A DNA stretch of 64,000 nt from Acinetobacter sp. WCHA45 (GTDB lineage Bacteria; Pseudomonadota; Gammaproteobacteria; Pseudomonadales; Moraxellaceae), in contig NZ_CP028561.1 in assembly GCF_002165255.2 (NCBI RefSeq), forward strand, positions 2,294,001 through 2,358,000. Direction: 5' to 3'. Both the position numbers and the translations under genes were made by a program. The notes beneath the pieces were generated by a model. That model was not told where the DNA came from. It ran no database searches and was given only the letters and a program-made list of their open reading frames with translations. Below, piece after piece: positions 53,494 through 64,000 of this stretch (the first letter of the stretch is position 1; each line of letters opens with the position of its first letter).

Positions 53494-55217
53494 GCCGTGC
53501 GCTCCCCTTTACCTAACCACATATCTTTCATCGACTGACCTGCAATCAACATTGGATAAACATGCTCTGTACGATCAACCATGACATTAATGAATACACA
53601 TTTATCATTAATTGCCATTGCTTCAGCCAGTTTAGATTCCAATTCATCTGCATGATTGATTTGAATACCTACGTGACCATAAGCTTCCATCAATTTTGCA
53701 AAATCAGGTAAAGAATCTACATAAGAGCTTGAATGACGCCCTTCGTAGTTCATATCTTGCCACTGCTTCACCATGCCTAAAGCTTGGTTATTCAAGCAAA
53801 GAATTTTCACATTTAAGCCATATTGCTTACATGTTGATAATTCTTGGATACACATCTGAATTGATGCTTCACCTGTAATACACACGACTTGTTGATCTGG
53901 GAATGCAAGTTTCGCTGCCATTGCATACGGTAAACCAACACCCATCGTACCTAGACCACCAGAGTTAATCCATTGGCGTGGACGCTTGTATTTGTAGTAC
54001 AAGGCACCAAACATCTGGTGCTGACCTACGTCAGACGTAATGATCGCTTCACCATTGGTCACACGATCAAGCGCTTCCACCACTTGTTGTGGTTTCATTT
54101 CACCATTTTGAGCCGCTTCATAGCGTAAGCCATGAACTTTACGCCACTCATTAATCTGAGACCACCATTCAGCAATTGCTTCAGGATTTGGCTTAGACAC
54201 ATTCATCTGTTTAAGCTGAGCTAACATTTCTTGAAGAACTGGCTCAACCGCACCAACGATAGGAATGTGCGCCATGATCGTTTTAGAAATGGTCGCTGGA
54301 TCTACATCAATATGAATAACTTTCGCATTCAAACAGAATTTCGCAGGGTTATTGGTTACACGGTCATCGAAACGCGCACCAATCGCCAAAATCACGTCTG
54401 CATTGTGCATCGTCATATTGGCTTCATAAGTACCATGCATCCCTAACATACCCACAAATTGTGGATCATTACCTGGGAAAGCACCTAAGCCCATCAAGGT
54501 ATTGGTCACTGGATAACCCAATAGATGTGCAAGTTCAGTCAATAGTGCAGAAGCATTACCTTGAACAACACCACCACCTGTATAGATAATTGGGCGTTTA
54601 GCAGTGATCAGCTCATCAATTGCTTTGCGAATTTGACCTGAATGTCCACGTGAAGGCGGTTGATATGAACGCATCTTCACTTTTTCAGGATATTCGTAGG
54701 CAAATTTTTCTGCTGGATTGGTGGCATCCTTAGGAATATCAACAACCACTGGGCCTGGACGACCAGAAGAGGCAATATAAAATGCTTTCTTAATAATGGC
54801 AGGAATTTCGCTGGCGTGACGCACTTGGAAACTGTGCTTTACGATTGGACGAGAAATACCAACCATATCTGTTTCTTGGAATGCATCTTCACCAATTAGG
54901 TGACTTGCAACTTGCCCTGACAAAATCACCATTGGGATTGAGTCCATATAGGCAGTTGCAATAGGAGTAACAGTATTTGTTGCACCTGGACCAGAAGTCA
55001 CAAGAACAACACCTGTTTTACCAGTTACGCGCGAGTATGCATCTGCCATATGACCAGCAGCTTGCTCATGACGTACAAGGTAATGATTAATTTTGTCTTG
55101 TTGAAAAAGCGCATCATAAATATGTAAAACTGCGCCGCCTGGATAACCAAAAACATGCTCTACGCCTTCGTCCGCAAGCGCACGAACGAGCATTTCACCA
55201 CCAGATAAAAGTTCCAA
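53490..55217 (-). CDS. ilvI: Acetolactate synthase large subunit
   Basis: 575 residues. Thiamine-diphosphate enzyme: '[20 protein letters not shown]' (with the catalytic Glu in '[16 protein letters not shown]'), central FAD-binding domain '[15 protein letters not shown]', and the C-terminal ThDP motif 'ITGEASIQM...[10 protein letters not shown]'. Ala stands where most enzymes have Asp of the GDG motif's second residue region (GEASIQM in place of GDGSFQM); the Asn-Asn pair is kept. First committed step of Val/Leu/Ile synthesis. First gene of ilvI-ilvH-ilvC. Confidence 0.95.
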   Translation of the reverse strand: MELLSGGEMLVRALADEGVEHVFGYPGGAVLHIYDALFQQDKINHYLVRHEQAAGHMADAYSRVTGKTGVVLVTSGPGATNTVTPIATAYMDSIPMVILSGQVASHLIGEDAFQETDMVGISRPIVKHSFQVRHASEIPAIIKKAFYIASSGRPGPVVVDIPKDATNPAEKFAYEYPEKVKMRSYQPPSRGHSGQIRKAIDELITAKRPIIYTGGGVVQGNASALLTELAHLLGYPVTNTLMGLGAFPGNDPQFVGMLGMHGTYEANMTMHNADVILAIGARFDDRVTNNPAKFCLNAKVIHIDVDPATISKTIMAHIPIVGAVEPVLQEMLAQLKQMNVSKPNPEAIAEWWSQINEWRKVHGLRYEAAQNGEMKPQQVVEALDRVTNGEAIITSDVGQHQMFGALYYKYKRPRQWINSGGLGTMGVGLPYAMAAKLAFPDQQVVCITGEASIQMCIQELSTCKQYGLNVKILCLNNQALGMVKQWQDMNYEGRHSSSYVDSLPDFAKLMEAYGHVGIQINHADELESKLAEAMAINDKCVFINVMVDRTEHVYPMLIAGQSMKDMWLGKGERTA

Positions 55218-55723
55218 CGTGATTCACCCTAGTGTTAGTACAATTTATGGGAGACATAAATTGTATTTTCATTCATTAACTTATGCACTTTTCTAAGTGT
55301 GCGTATTCTACTCGTTTTTGCTGCAATAGGAAAAATTTTCTGACTCATCAGCCGTATAAGCTGTTATTACATCTCGAATCAAAATATGTTGGGATAAACA
55401 TATTTCAAAAAATCATTCTCTCGGCTAGAAAGAATGTCCATTGCAAGCCATGACATTTATCCGAAGGGTGATCAAATAAACGCATATAAAACTAAAGCAT
55501 GCATTTTTGTTGCTTTCATATACAAAGTCAATAACAAAGAAAAGGTTTTTTAAGAATATTTTTTAGCTGTTGCTTTTTTAAGCACTATTCACGCATTTTT
55601 TGAATGTAGCACCACCCCATTTATCAAATAACTATTTTCTTTTTCAGTAAAAATAGGCATTGTTATTCACGCATAAAAGCACTTTGATCGAATGTAGACA
55701 AAATTCTCTTGGGGAGATCAAAT
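55218..55723. other. Divergent promoter region of ilvI and the DUF4124 gene
   Basis: About 500 bases. It should hold the ilv promoter (left) and the promoter of the gene at 55724. I see no leader peptide rich in Leu, Val or Ile and no attenuator. GGGGAG at 55711-55716 is the ribosome site of the right-hand gene. Confidence 0.4.
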
Positions 55724-56098
55724 ATGACATCAAATCATTTAAAAACAAGCTTATACACTTTAGCAGCGACAGCTATGCTTCTAAGTTCTAGTCAAAACCA
55801 TGCACAGCAATATTACAAATGGGTCGACGCTAGTGGCTCCACTCATTACACAGCCACTCCACCTCCAAAAGGTGCAAAACGTTTAGATAAAGTCACAACC
55901 TATGGTAGCCACAACTACAGTTCCAGCAATCCAACTAGTACAACAACACAAGCAACTCAAACGCCGCAAAGCGATACAAATCAACAAAACAATTCATCAA
56001 CTACGAATATGCCTACCGATAATTCTAAGCCTGTTCCAACAGTAGAAGCACCAAGTGTATCTTCGAATTCAGTTGTAAAAGTTCAGCCAAAACTTTAA
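55724..56098 (+). CDS. DUF4124 domain-containing exported protein
   Basis: 124 residues from the ATG at 55724, with GGGGAG seven bases upstream; the frame also extends to a TTG at 55709. A signal peptide is visible (NHLKTSLYTLAATAMLLSSS, cut near 'NHAQQ'). The DUF4124 domain follows: 'QQYYKWVDASGSTHYTATPP'. The rest is a Thr/Ser/Asn/Pro-rich low-complexity tail. Periplasmic protein of unknown role. Confidence 0.85.
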   Translation: MTSNHLKTSLYTLAATAMLLSSSQNHAQQYYKWVDASGSTHYTATPPPKGAKRLDKVTTYGSHNYSSSNPTSTTTQATQTPQSDTNQQNNSSTTNMPTDNSKPVPTVEAPSVSSNSVVKVQPKL

Positions 56099-56111
56099 AA
56101 AATAAAATTCG

Positions 56112-56143
56112 ATTAAGGTGATGAAATAAGACATCACCTTAAT
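56112..56143 (+). terminator. Terminator after the DUF4124 gene
   Basis: ATTAAGGTGATG (56112-56123) pairs perfectly with CATCACCTTAAT (56132-56143). Confidence 0.7.
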
Positions 56144-56333
56144 TCGTCTATAAAACGACTAATCTTATTTACCTATGAAAAACATCTTTCATCTAGTCAT
56201 AGTAATATTTAGTGTACCAAACGAAAAAGTGAAGTAGCTGATCAAAGAAGACGTAGAAATTAACCAACTCAAGAACATCAAATCGATAAAAGCACTGAAA
56301 TAGAACCACTGATACTCAATAGCCAGAAGATAA

Positions 56334-59048
<2,715 letters not shown>

Positions 59049-59059
59049 TAATTCTTTCT

Positions 59060-59088
59060 AACCTCTCTTAAATATAAGAGAGGTTTTA
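59060..59088 (+). terminator. Hairpin between leuS and lptE
   Basis: AACCTCTCTTA (59060-59070), loop AATA, TAAGAGAGGTT (59075-59085), then TT. May reduce read-through from leuS into lptE. Confidence 0.7.
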
Positions 59089-59136
59089 ATCCTCTACCAA
59101 AGAGGAATTAGAATAGATTTGATTAGAGGAATAAAT

Positions 59137-59646
59137 ATGCACTTAGCACAACGTTTAGCTGCTATCGTTTTAACTTTAGGTCTAAGTGCAGGCTTAGTTG
59201 GCTGTGGCTTTCATTTAAAGGGAAGCTATCCAACGGCAACACCATTGGTTTATAACAAACTAACTTTGGTTTTACCTGACAATACCGATGAACTCGAGAA
59301 TCGTCTCAGCATCTATCTCAGTGCTACGGGCGTACAACTCAGTAATGCCAATGATGCCTATGTACTTCGTATCTTAGATTATACCCCTCGTCGCCAGTTA
59401 TTGAATGGTAAATTGACTGAAGTACTACTGCGTTTAACCGTGACTTTCCAAATTGAAGATCGTCAAGGCAATAAAATCACAGAACCACGTACACTCACTG
59501 CATCTCGCACGTACCAATATGATGTGGCAACTGTAAATACAGATAACCAACAAGAAGCGTACCTGAACCGTATCATTATTGATGATATTGCCCAGCAAAT
59601 TACGCGTCAAATTGCAGCAAATCGTTTACCCAAAGCTCAACCATAA
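59137..59646 (+). CDS. lptE: LPS-assembly lipoprotein LptE
   Basis: 169 residues from the ATG at 59137, preceded by AGAGGA. The signal peptide ends in 'LSAGLVGC' with lipobox Cys23. The mature protein begins 'GFHLKGSYPTATPLVYNKLT', the hallmark of LptE, and continues with the alternating strands and helices of the family. LptE plugs LptD in the outer membrane and guides lipooligosaccharide to the surface. The next gene (holA) starts nine bases later. Confidence 0.92.
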   Translation: MHLAQRLAAIVLTLGLSAGLVGCGFHLKGSYPTATPLVYNKLTLVLPDNTDELENRLSIYLSATGVQLSNANDAYVLRILDYTPRRQLLNGKLTEVLLRLTVTFQIEDRQGNKITEPRTLTASRTYQYDVATVNTDNQQEAYLNRIIIDDIAQQITRQIAANRLPKAQP

Positions 59647-59655
59647 TTACTTTTT

Positions 59656-60645
59656 ATGAAGTTAGATTATGTTCAAGCATTAAAACGCATTACAGAAGCC
59701 CGTGGTGCATGGATCATTCATGGGCAAGAACCCTTGCTTGAGCAAAACTTACTTGATGGATTTCGTAAAAGTTGGCAACAGCATGAAGTTGAACGTCAGC
59801 GTTATGACATCAGTAGCGTCAATGATTGGAAAAATGTTTTTAATGCGCTGAATAGCTTATCGCTGTTTTCTCAGCAACTCGCCATTGAAGTACATGGCAA
59901 TATCAAGCCTGATGCCAACGGCCTAAAACTGCTGAAAAACTATATTCAACAGAATGAACATAACTTATTGCTCATCGTTTTACCTAAACAAGACAGCAGC
60001 AGTTTAAAGTCTGCCTTTTTCCAAGTCGTGGAGGCCAATGGTGTTGTGGTTTCTTTGACCGCAACTTATCCACAAGACCGACAAAAAATCTTAAATTTAG
60101 AAGCAGAAAAAATAGGCATTCAACTAGATCATGATGCTTGGCAATGGCTGATGCAGCACCATGAACATAATCTATTGGCTGCGAAAAACAGCCTAATGCG
60201 TGTGGCAGATACCTTTCCTGATATACAAAAAATTCAGATTGAGCAGCTATATGCTTGTTTGCAAGATCAATCACGTTATACCACTTATGATCTGAGCGAT
60301 GCGCTACTTGCTGGTAACTTCGCGCAGTCCATTAAGATTTATCAATATTTGATTGCAGCTGGTGAACCTGACAGTCTAATTTTGTGGACATTGAATAAAG
60401 AAATGCATCTTCTGATGCAACTCTTTGAGCAGCCCCATAATGCGATACAAATTGGTATTTGGAAAACTAAAGTATCCCAATATCAACAAGCTTTACGTCG
60501 TCTAAATCCAAGACAGTTCTTGCTTTGGCCTGAACTATTGTTGCGAATTGATGCTGCAATCAAAGGGATGTCTAAAGAAAACTCAGAGCATCTTATGCTA
60601 CAGGCGGTCGGAGAGTTATGTGGCAACCGCCTGTTTCCATCATAA
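59656..60645 (+). CDS. holA: DNA polymerase III delta subunit HolA
   Basis: 329 residues. 'AWIIHGQEPLLEQNLLDGFR' is the N-terminal AAA+-like signature, 'LLLIVLPKQDSSSLKSAFF' the strand-loop of the second part, and 'GELCGNRLFPS' the C-terminus. Delta opens the beta clamp in the clamp loader. The third domain helices bind the other loader subunits. Linked to lptE as in most gamma-proteobacteria. Confidence 0.94.
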   Translation: MKLDYVQALKRITEARGAWIIHGQEPLLEQNLLDGFRKSWQQHEVERQRYDISSVNDWKNVFNALNSLSLFSQQLAIEVHGNIKPDANGLKLLKNYIQQNEHNLLLIVLPKQDSSSLKSAFFQVVEANGVVVSLTATYPQDRQKILNLEAEKIGIQLDHDAWQWLMQHHEHNLLAAKNSLMRVADTFPDIQKIQIEQLYACLQDQSRYTTYDLSDALLAGNFAQSIKIYQYLIAAGEPDSLILWTLNKEMHLLMQLFEQPHNAIQIGIWKTKVSQYQQALRRLNPRQFLLWPELLLRIDAAIKGMSKENSEHLMLQAVGELCGNRLFPS

Positions 60646-60647
60646 TT

Positions 60648-61097
60648 TTAGCTAAATATACGAGAGAACCAGCTCTTTGCTTTGGTTTGTTCTTGGGTGC
60701 GTAAATATCGAATCATATTATCACGCACAGCATCGACATAATCCTGATCATCGTGCTGTATATGATTAATCAACCACTTGGACAGAAGTCGATATAGGTC
60801 ATTTTCAACTGCCTCGCCTCTTTCAAAGCGCTGACGATACTCATTTAGTCTTTTGACAAATAAATCATGTATACCTTTATGCGAAGGTAAATATTGATAA
60901 TTGACCTGCATTAATAAATTTTCTTCAAAGCTAAAATGTGATTGCGTGTAATCAATCAGATCTTCCAATACTTCTTGGATTTTAGAACGATGACCACTCA
61001 CCCGAATTTCTTCTAATCTATTGATATAATCCAATATTTGACGATGCTGATGATCAATCACATCAATACCGATATTAAAGCTTTCTTGCCATTCCAT
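60648..61097 (-). CDS. Bacteriohemerythrin
   Basis: 149 residues of one hemerythrin domain. Di-iron ligands: His in 'DVIDHQHRQILDYIN', His and Glu in 'QSHFSFEENLL', His in 'LPSHKGIHDLF', and His/Asp in 'INHIQHDDQDYVDAV'. It binds O2 or senses it. It lies tail to tail with holA, two bases apart. No partner signalling domain is attached. Confidence 0.93.
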   Translation of the reverse strand: MEWQESFNIGIDVIDHQHRQILDYINRLEEIRVSGHRSKIQEVLEDLIDYTQSHFSFEENLLMQVNYQYLPSHKGIHDLFVKRLNEYRQRFERGEAVENDLYRLLSKWLINHIQHDDQDYVDAVRDNMIRYLRTQEQTKAKSWFSRIFS

Positions 61098-61598
61098 TTT
61101 ATTTCCCCTGTGAATTTTCCTGTTAAATCACTTGTACTTATTGGCATATTTCTTATGATTTTATTACTTAGATTAAAACCATAAAAAAAATATGGGATTG
61201 GATCTTACAATTTTTACAACTTTAAATCCATAATAAAATTAAGGTTTTATTAAATTTATTTACCTTATAATAAAATAAACATAAGCAAATGAAATTTATA
61301 ATCATTATTTTAAAAACAATTATTTTAATAAAAATATGTGAGGACTGAAAAAAGTAAATCAGAGAGGTAACTCTTTTTTAATGAATGATGTAATTCAACC
61401 TACTTTCATTTAAGTACATAAACGTGATCTTTTCCAAACCAAGATCATCTCATTTATAGAACTCAAGAAGTCATCAATCGCTGTTAGATCAATCATCATC
61501 AGCAAGTCATGATTTGCTCAAAATTTCTCAATTTTTGGGGTAAATTATGTTGAGATCATCTCAATAAAATACGATCACAGAGGATAAGAATACGGATC
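61098..61598. other. AT-rich intergenic region
   Basis: 500 bases, extremely AT-rich in the first half. Carries the promoters of the hemerythrin gene (left) and the Sir2 gene (right). I see no other gene. Confidence 0.4.
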
Positions 61599-62426
61599 AT
61601 GCAGCAGCTCAGCCCCATCGAAATTGAAAGAATTAAAAGTTTATTCTCAAAAGCCGATAGCCTAATTATCAGTGCGGGTGCAGGTATGGGCGTTGACTCA
61701 GGTCTGCCCGACTTTCGAGGCAATCAAGGCATGTGGCGAGCTTATCCAGAATTGGGGAAACAACGTATCGACTTTACCGAAATAGCCAATCCAGCAGCAT
61801 TTAAATTTCAGCCACATTTAGCATGGGGTTTTTATGGACATCGTTTGGCACTATATCGTCAAACCTTGCCGCATCAAGGCTTTCATTTACTCAAACAACT
61901 CGCTGAAAGGTTAGCACTACCCTACTTTGTGTTTACCTCAAATGTTGATGGGCAATTTCAAAAAGCAGGTTTTGATCCAAACCAAATTTATGAGTGTCAT
62001 GGCTCGATCCACCATCTTCAATGCTCAGAACCTTGCCAACTCACAACATGGTCAGCAAATGAATTAACGCCTGAGATTGATCATCAAAATTGTCAATGGT
62101 TAGGACAACTTCCACTATGTCCACATTGTGGAACGTTATCTCGTCCAAATATTCTGATGTTTAATGATTATGCTTGGGTCAGCCAAAGACATACTCAACA
62201 AGCAAGACGCTTAGAAAATTTTTTAGAAGCCCATAATCACCCTATCGTCATTGAAATAGGTGCAGGTACAGCGATTCCAACCGTTCGTTATTTCAGTGAG
62301 CGTTTCGCACCACAACTCATACGCATCAATCCTCGTGAAGCAATACTTCCATCCAAGGGAGGAGTCTCAATCGCAGAAAATGCAGTCATTGGTATTCAAA
62401 ATATTTATCAGATTCTAATCAAATAA
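61599..62426 (+). CDS. Sir2-family NAD-dependent deacylase
   Basis: 275 residues. NAD loop 'ISAGAGMGVDSGLPDFRG' near residue 30, 'FTSNVDGQFQKAGF' and the catalytic His134 in 'YECHGSIHHLQC'. Zinc Cys are in 'LQCSEPC' and 'CPHCGTLSRP'. 'EIGAGTAIPTVRYF' and 'LIRINPREA' give the C-terminal ribose contacts. Likely a protein lysine deacylase. The ribosome site is GAGGA seven or more bases before the ATG. A Fur box of the next operon follows. Confidence 0.92.
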   Translation: MQQLSPIEIERIKSLFSKADSLIISAGAGMGVDSGLPDFRGNQGMWRAYPELGKQRIDFTEIANPAAFKFQPHLAWGFYGHRLALYRQTLPHQGFHLLKQLAERLALPYFVFTSNVDGQFQKAGFDPNQIYECHGSIHHLQCSEPCQLTTWSANELTPEIDHQNCQWLGQLPLCPHCGTLSRPNILMFNDYAWVSQRHTQQARRLENFLEAHNHPIVIEIGAGTAIPTVRYFSERFAPQLIRINPREAILPSKGGVSIAENAVIGIQNIYQILIK

Positions 62427-62440
62427 TTCCAATAAAATTT

Positions 62441-62459
62441 GATAATAATTATCATTCTA
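62441..62459 (+). promoter_or_regulatory. Fur-box-like site before macA
   Basis: GATAATAATTATCATTCTA, beginning with the palindrome GATAAT-AATTATC of the Fur consensus, about 75 bases before macA. It suggests iron control of the MacAB operon. Confidence 0.6.
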
Positions 62460-62533
62460 GATTAAAAATATCCACGTTTTATCCTTATTTCGCTTTTATA
62501 CTGGTTTGAGTTTCCAAATCTCGATCTGTTGCC

Positions 62534-63868
62534 ATGCCAAAAACAAGTTCTAAAAAAATACCATTCAGTAAAATAATAATGATCGCTATCGGTGTCGCAA
62601 TTATTGCAGCCGTTGCATGGTTTTTCTTTAAACCTAAAGATCAAGCACCACAATATATTAGTGCTGAAGTCTCTAAAGGTGATATTGAAGATTCTGTACT
62701 CGCAACAGGTGTGCTTGAAGCCACCAAAATGGTCAGCGTCGGTGCACAGGTTTCAGGTCAAGTGAAAAAAATGTATGTACAGTTAGGAGATCAAGTCAAA
62801 CAAGGTCAACTGATTGCACAAATTGATTCGATTCGCCAAGAAAACGAGTTAAAAACTGCCAAAGCGAATATTCAAAATCAACAGGCTCAATTGGCAGTAC
62901 AACAAGCCAATTTAGCAAAAGTGGAAGCTGAATATAAACGCCAACAGGCTATGTTTAGCCAAGATGCAACTTCACGTGCAGAACTTGAAACAGCACTAGC
63001 AAACTTTAAAACAGCACAAGCTCAAATTGCAGCAATCAATGCGCAAATTGAACAATCTCGTTTAACACTCGCAACTGCACAAGAGAATTTAGGTTATACC
63101 CGTATTGTTGCACCGATGGATGGGACAGTGGTTGCCATTGTGACCGAAGAAGGTCAAACGGTGAATGCCAATCAAACCGCGCCAACGATTGTGAAATTGG
63201 CGAAATTAGATACGATGACAATTAAGGCTCAAATTTCTGAAGCCGATGTTATGAAAGTTGAAAAAGGTCAAACCGTTTACTTCACGACATTAGGTAATAG
63301 TGACAAAAAACATTACGCACAGCTACGTCAAGTTGAGCCAGCACCAAACTCTATCAATACCGAAACAACCAATACCAGTTCATCATCATCAAGCACAGCC
63401 GTGTATTACAACGCTTTGTTTGATGTTCCAAATGAAGACGGTAAGTTACGTATTGATATGACTGCACAAGTCTATATTGTTTTGGCTGAAGCGAAAAATG
63501 TACTAACAATCCCTGCCGCTGCCATCCAAACTAAACGATCAAACAAAAAAGAAAATGGCAATAATTCGGTTGCAACAGATAAATCAAAAAATGCAGATAC
63601 TCAGAAAGCGCAGCATCCTAAACGCCTAGATTTGACTGAAGCTGAAAAAGCCTTAATTGCTCAAGGTAAAGCATCCACAGGCATGGTTCGTGTGTTACAA
63701 GCGGATGGAACTGCTCAACCTCAACCTGTGTTAATCGGCCTTAACAATCGTGTTACTGCACAAGTGCTGAGAGGTTTAAAACAAGGTGATCAAGTGGTGA
63801 TTGCCGATGCAACTGATAGCTCAAACGAATCAGCAAAACGTAGCAATCAACGTCCAATGAGAATGTAA
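62534..63868 (+). CDS. macA: MacA periplasmic adaptor of an ABC efflux pump
   Basis: 444 residues. A membrane segment 'IIMIAIGVAIIAAVAWFFF' near residue 18 anchors the protein. 'VLATGVLEATKMVSVGAQVS' and 'GQVKKMYVQLGDQVKQGQLI' form the biotinyl-lipoyl fold, a coiled-coil hairpin follows (about 110-180), then 'GYTRIVAPMDGTVVAIVTEE'. The C-terminal region has a Ser/Thr-rich insertion after residue 275 and a Lys/Asn-rich one near 335. It links MacB to TolC. macB starts one base after its stop. Confidence 0.93.
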   Translation: MPKTSSKKIPFSKIIMIAIGVAIIAAVAWFFFKPKDQAPQYISAEVSKGDIEDSVLATGVLEATKMVSVGAQVSGQVKKMYVQLGDQVKQGQLIAQIDSIRQENELKTAKANIQNQQAQLAVQQANLAKVEAEYKRQQAMFSQDATSRAELETALANFKTAQAQIAAINAQIEQSRLTLATAQENLGYTRIVAPMDGTVVAIVTEEGQTVNANQTAPTIVKLAKLDTMTIKAQISEADVMKVEKGQTVYFTTLGNSDKKHYAQLRQVEPAPNSINTETTNTSSSSSSTAVYYNALFDVPNEDGKLRIDMTAQVYIVLAEAKNVLTIPAAAIQTKRSNKKENGNNSVATDKSKNADTQKAQHPKRLDLTEAEKALIAQGKASTGMVRVLQADGTAQPQPVLIGLNNRVTAQVLRGLKQGDQVVIADATDSSNESAKRSNQRPMRM

Positions 63869-63869
63869 T

Positions 63870-64000
63870 ATGACCCAAGATCAAACGCATTCTTCACAGC
63901 CATTACTTGAGGTTAGTGACCTCACCCGTGAATTCCCTGCGGGTGAAGGTACAGTACAAATTCTCAAAGGCATTGATTTAAAAATTTATGCAGGTGAGTT
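63870..64000 (+). CDS. macB: MacB ABC transporter, N-terminal part only
   Basis: 43 codons from ATG 63870 to the end of the window: MTQDQTHSSQPLLEVSDLTR, then 'EFPAGEGTVQILKGIDLKIY', the A-loop and start of an ABC ATPase domain of the MacB type. It is cut off by the window edge. It follows macA by one base. Confidence 0.9.
   Translation, partial: MTQDQTHSSQPLLEVSDLTREFPAGEGTVQILKGIDLKIYAGE

Overview
The window reads as a chromosomal stretch of an Acinetobacter species. The reasons are the low GC content, the gene content and order (leuS-lptE-holA, ilvI-ilvH-ilvC, a YbaL-type Kef antiporter beside dusA), and an ISAba1-type insertion sequence. I cannot fix the species from sequence alone.

Layout. 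Bases 1-10531 are core genome: YbaL antiporter, remains of an ECF sigma/anti-sigma pair, dusA, a GNAT acetyltransferase, a cysteine-peptidase-like protein, tcdA, a TatD-family nuclease, two RsiV-like lipoproteins and prfC. Bases 10532-41559 are a 31.0 kb integrative element inserted inside the 5' end of prfC. Bases 41560 to the end are core genome again: the abandoned native prfC start, a decayed IS5-family transposase, a Fur-box-preceded TonB receptor, an arsenic operon (grx-type arsC, arsR, LMW-type arsC, acr3, arsH), a PhaC-like hydrolase, an MHYT-GGDEF-EAL protein, ilvIHC, a DUF4124 protein, leuS, lptE, holA, a bacteriohemerythrin, a Sir2 deacetylase and macA with the start of macB.

The element. 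Its tyrosine integrase (40126-41325) and an AlpA-like protein sit at the right end. An 11-bp core, GGGTGGGAAAT, is repeated at 10532-10542 and 41549-41559. The element's left end brings its own prfC promoter and first codons, so the host gene is rebuilt as an in-frame hybrid, while the native start is left as a 25-codon stub at the right end. This is the strategy known for SXT/R391 elements, but I see no type IV secretion genes here. The left half is a defence cluster read leftwards: a Lamassu/ABC-three-component system (nuclease-like effector, middle component, zinc-hook ATPase), then a type III restriction-modification operon extended by a CoiA-like predicted nuclease and a Fic protein. The middle holds phage/plasmid-type functions (RDF-like protein, YqaJ exonuclease, DUF932 protein) and a GmrSD-like type IV restriction gene whose 3' end was split off by an ISAba1-type element. 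The right half holds a structured leader resembling a C4 antisense RNA, a small membrane/lipoprotein operon, IS debris, a YaaW-like two-gene module, an inovirus Gp2-like protein, a winged-helix protein and two coiled-coil proteins of unknown role.

The most interesting points are the prfC exchange, the mod-res-nuclease-Fic operon, the C4-like switch, the YaaW-like pair, and a 28-bp palindrome that encodes the ends of two convergent genes at once.
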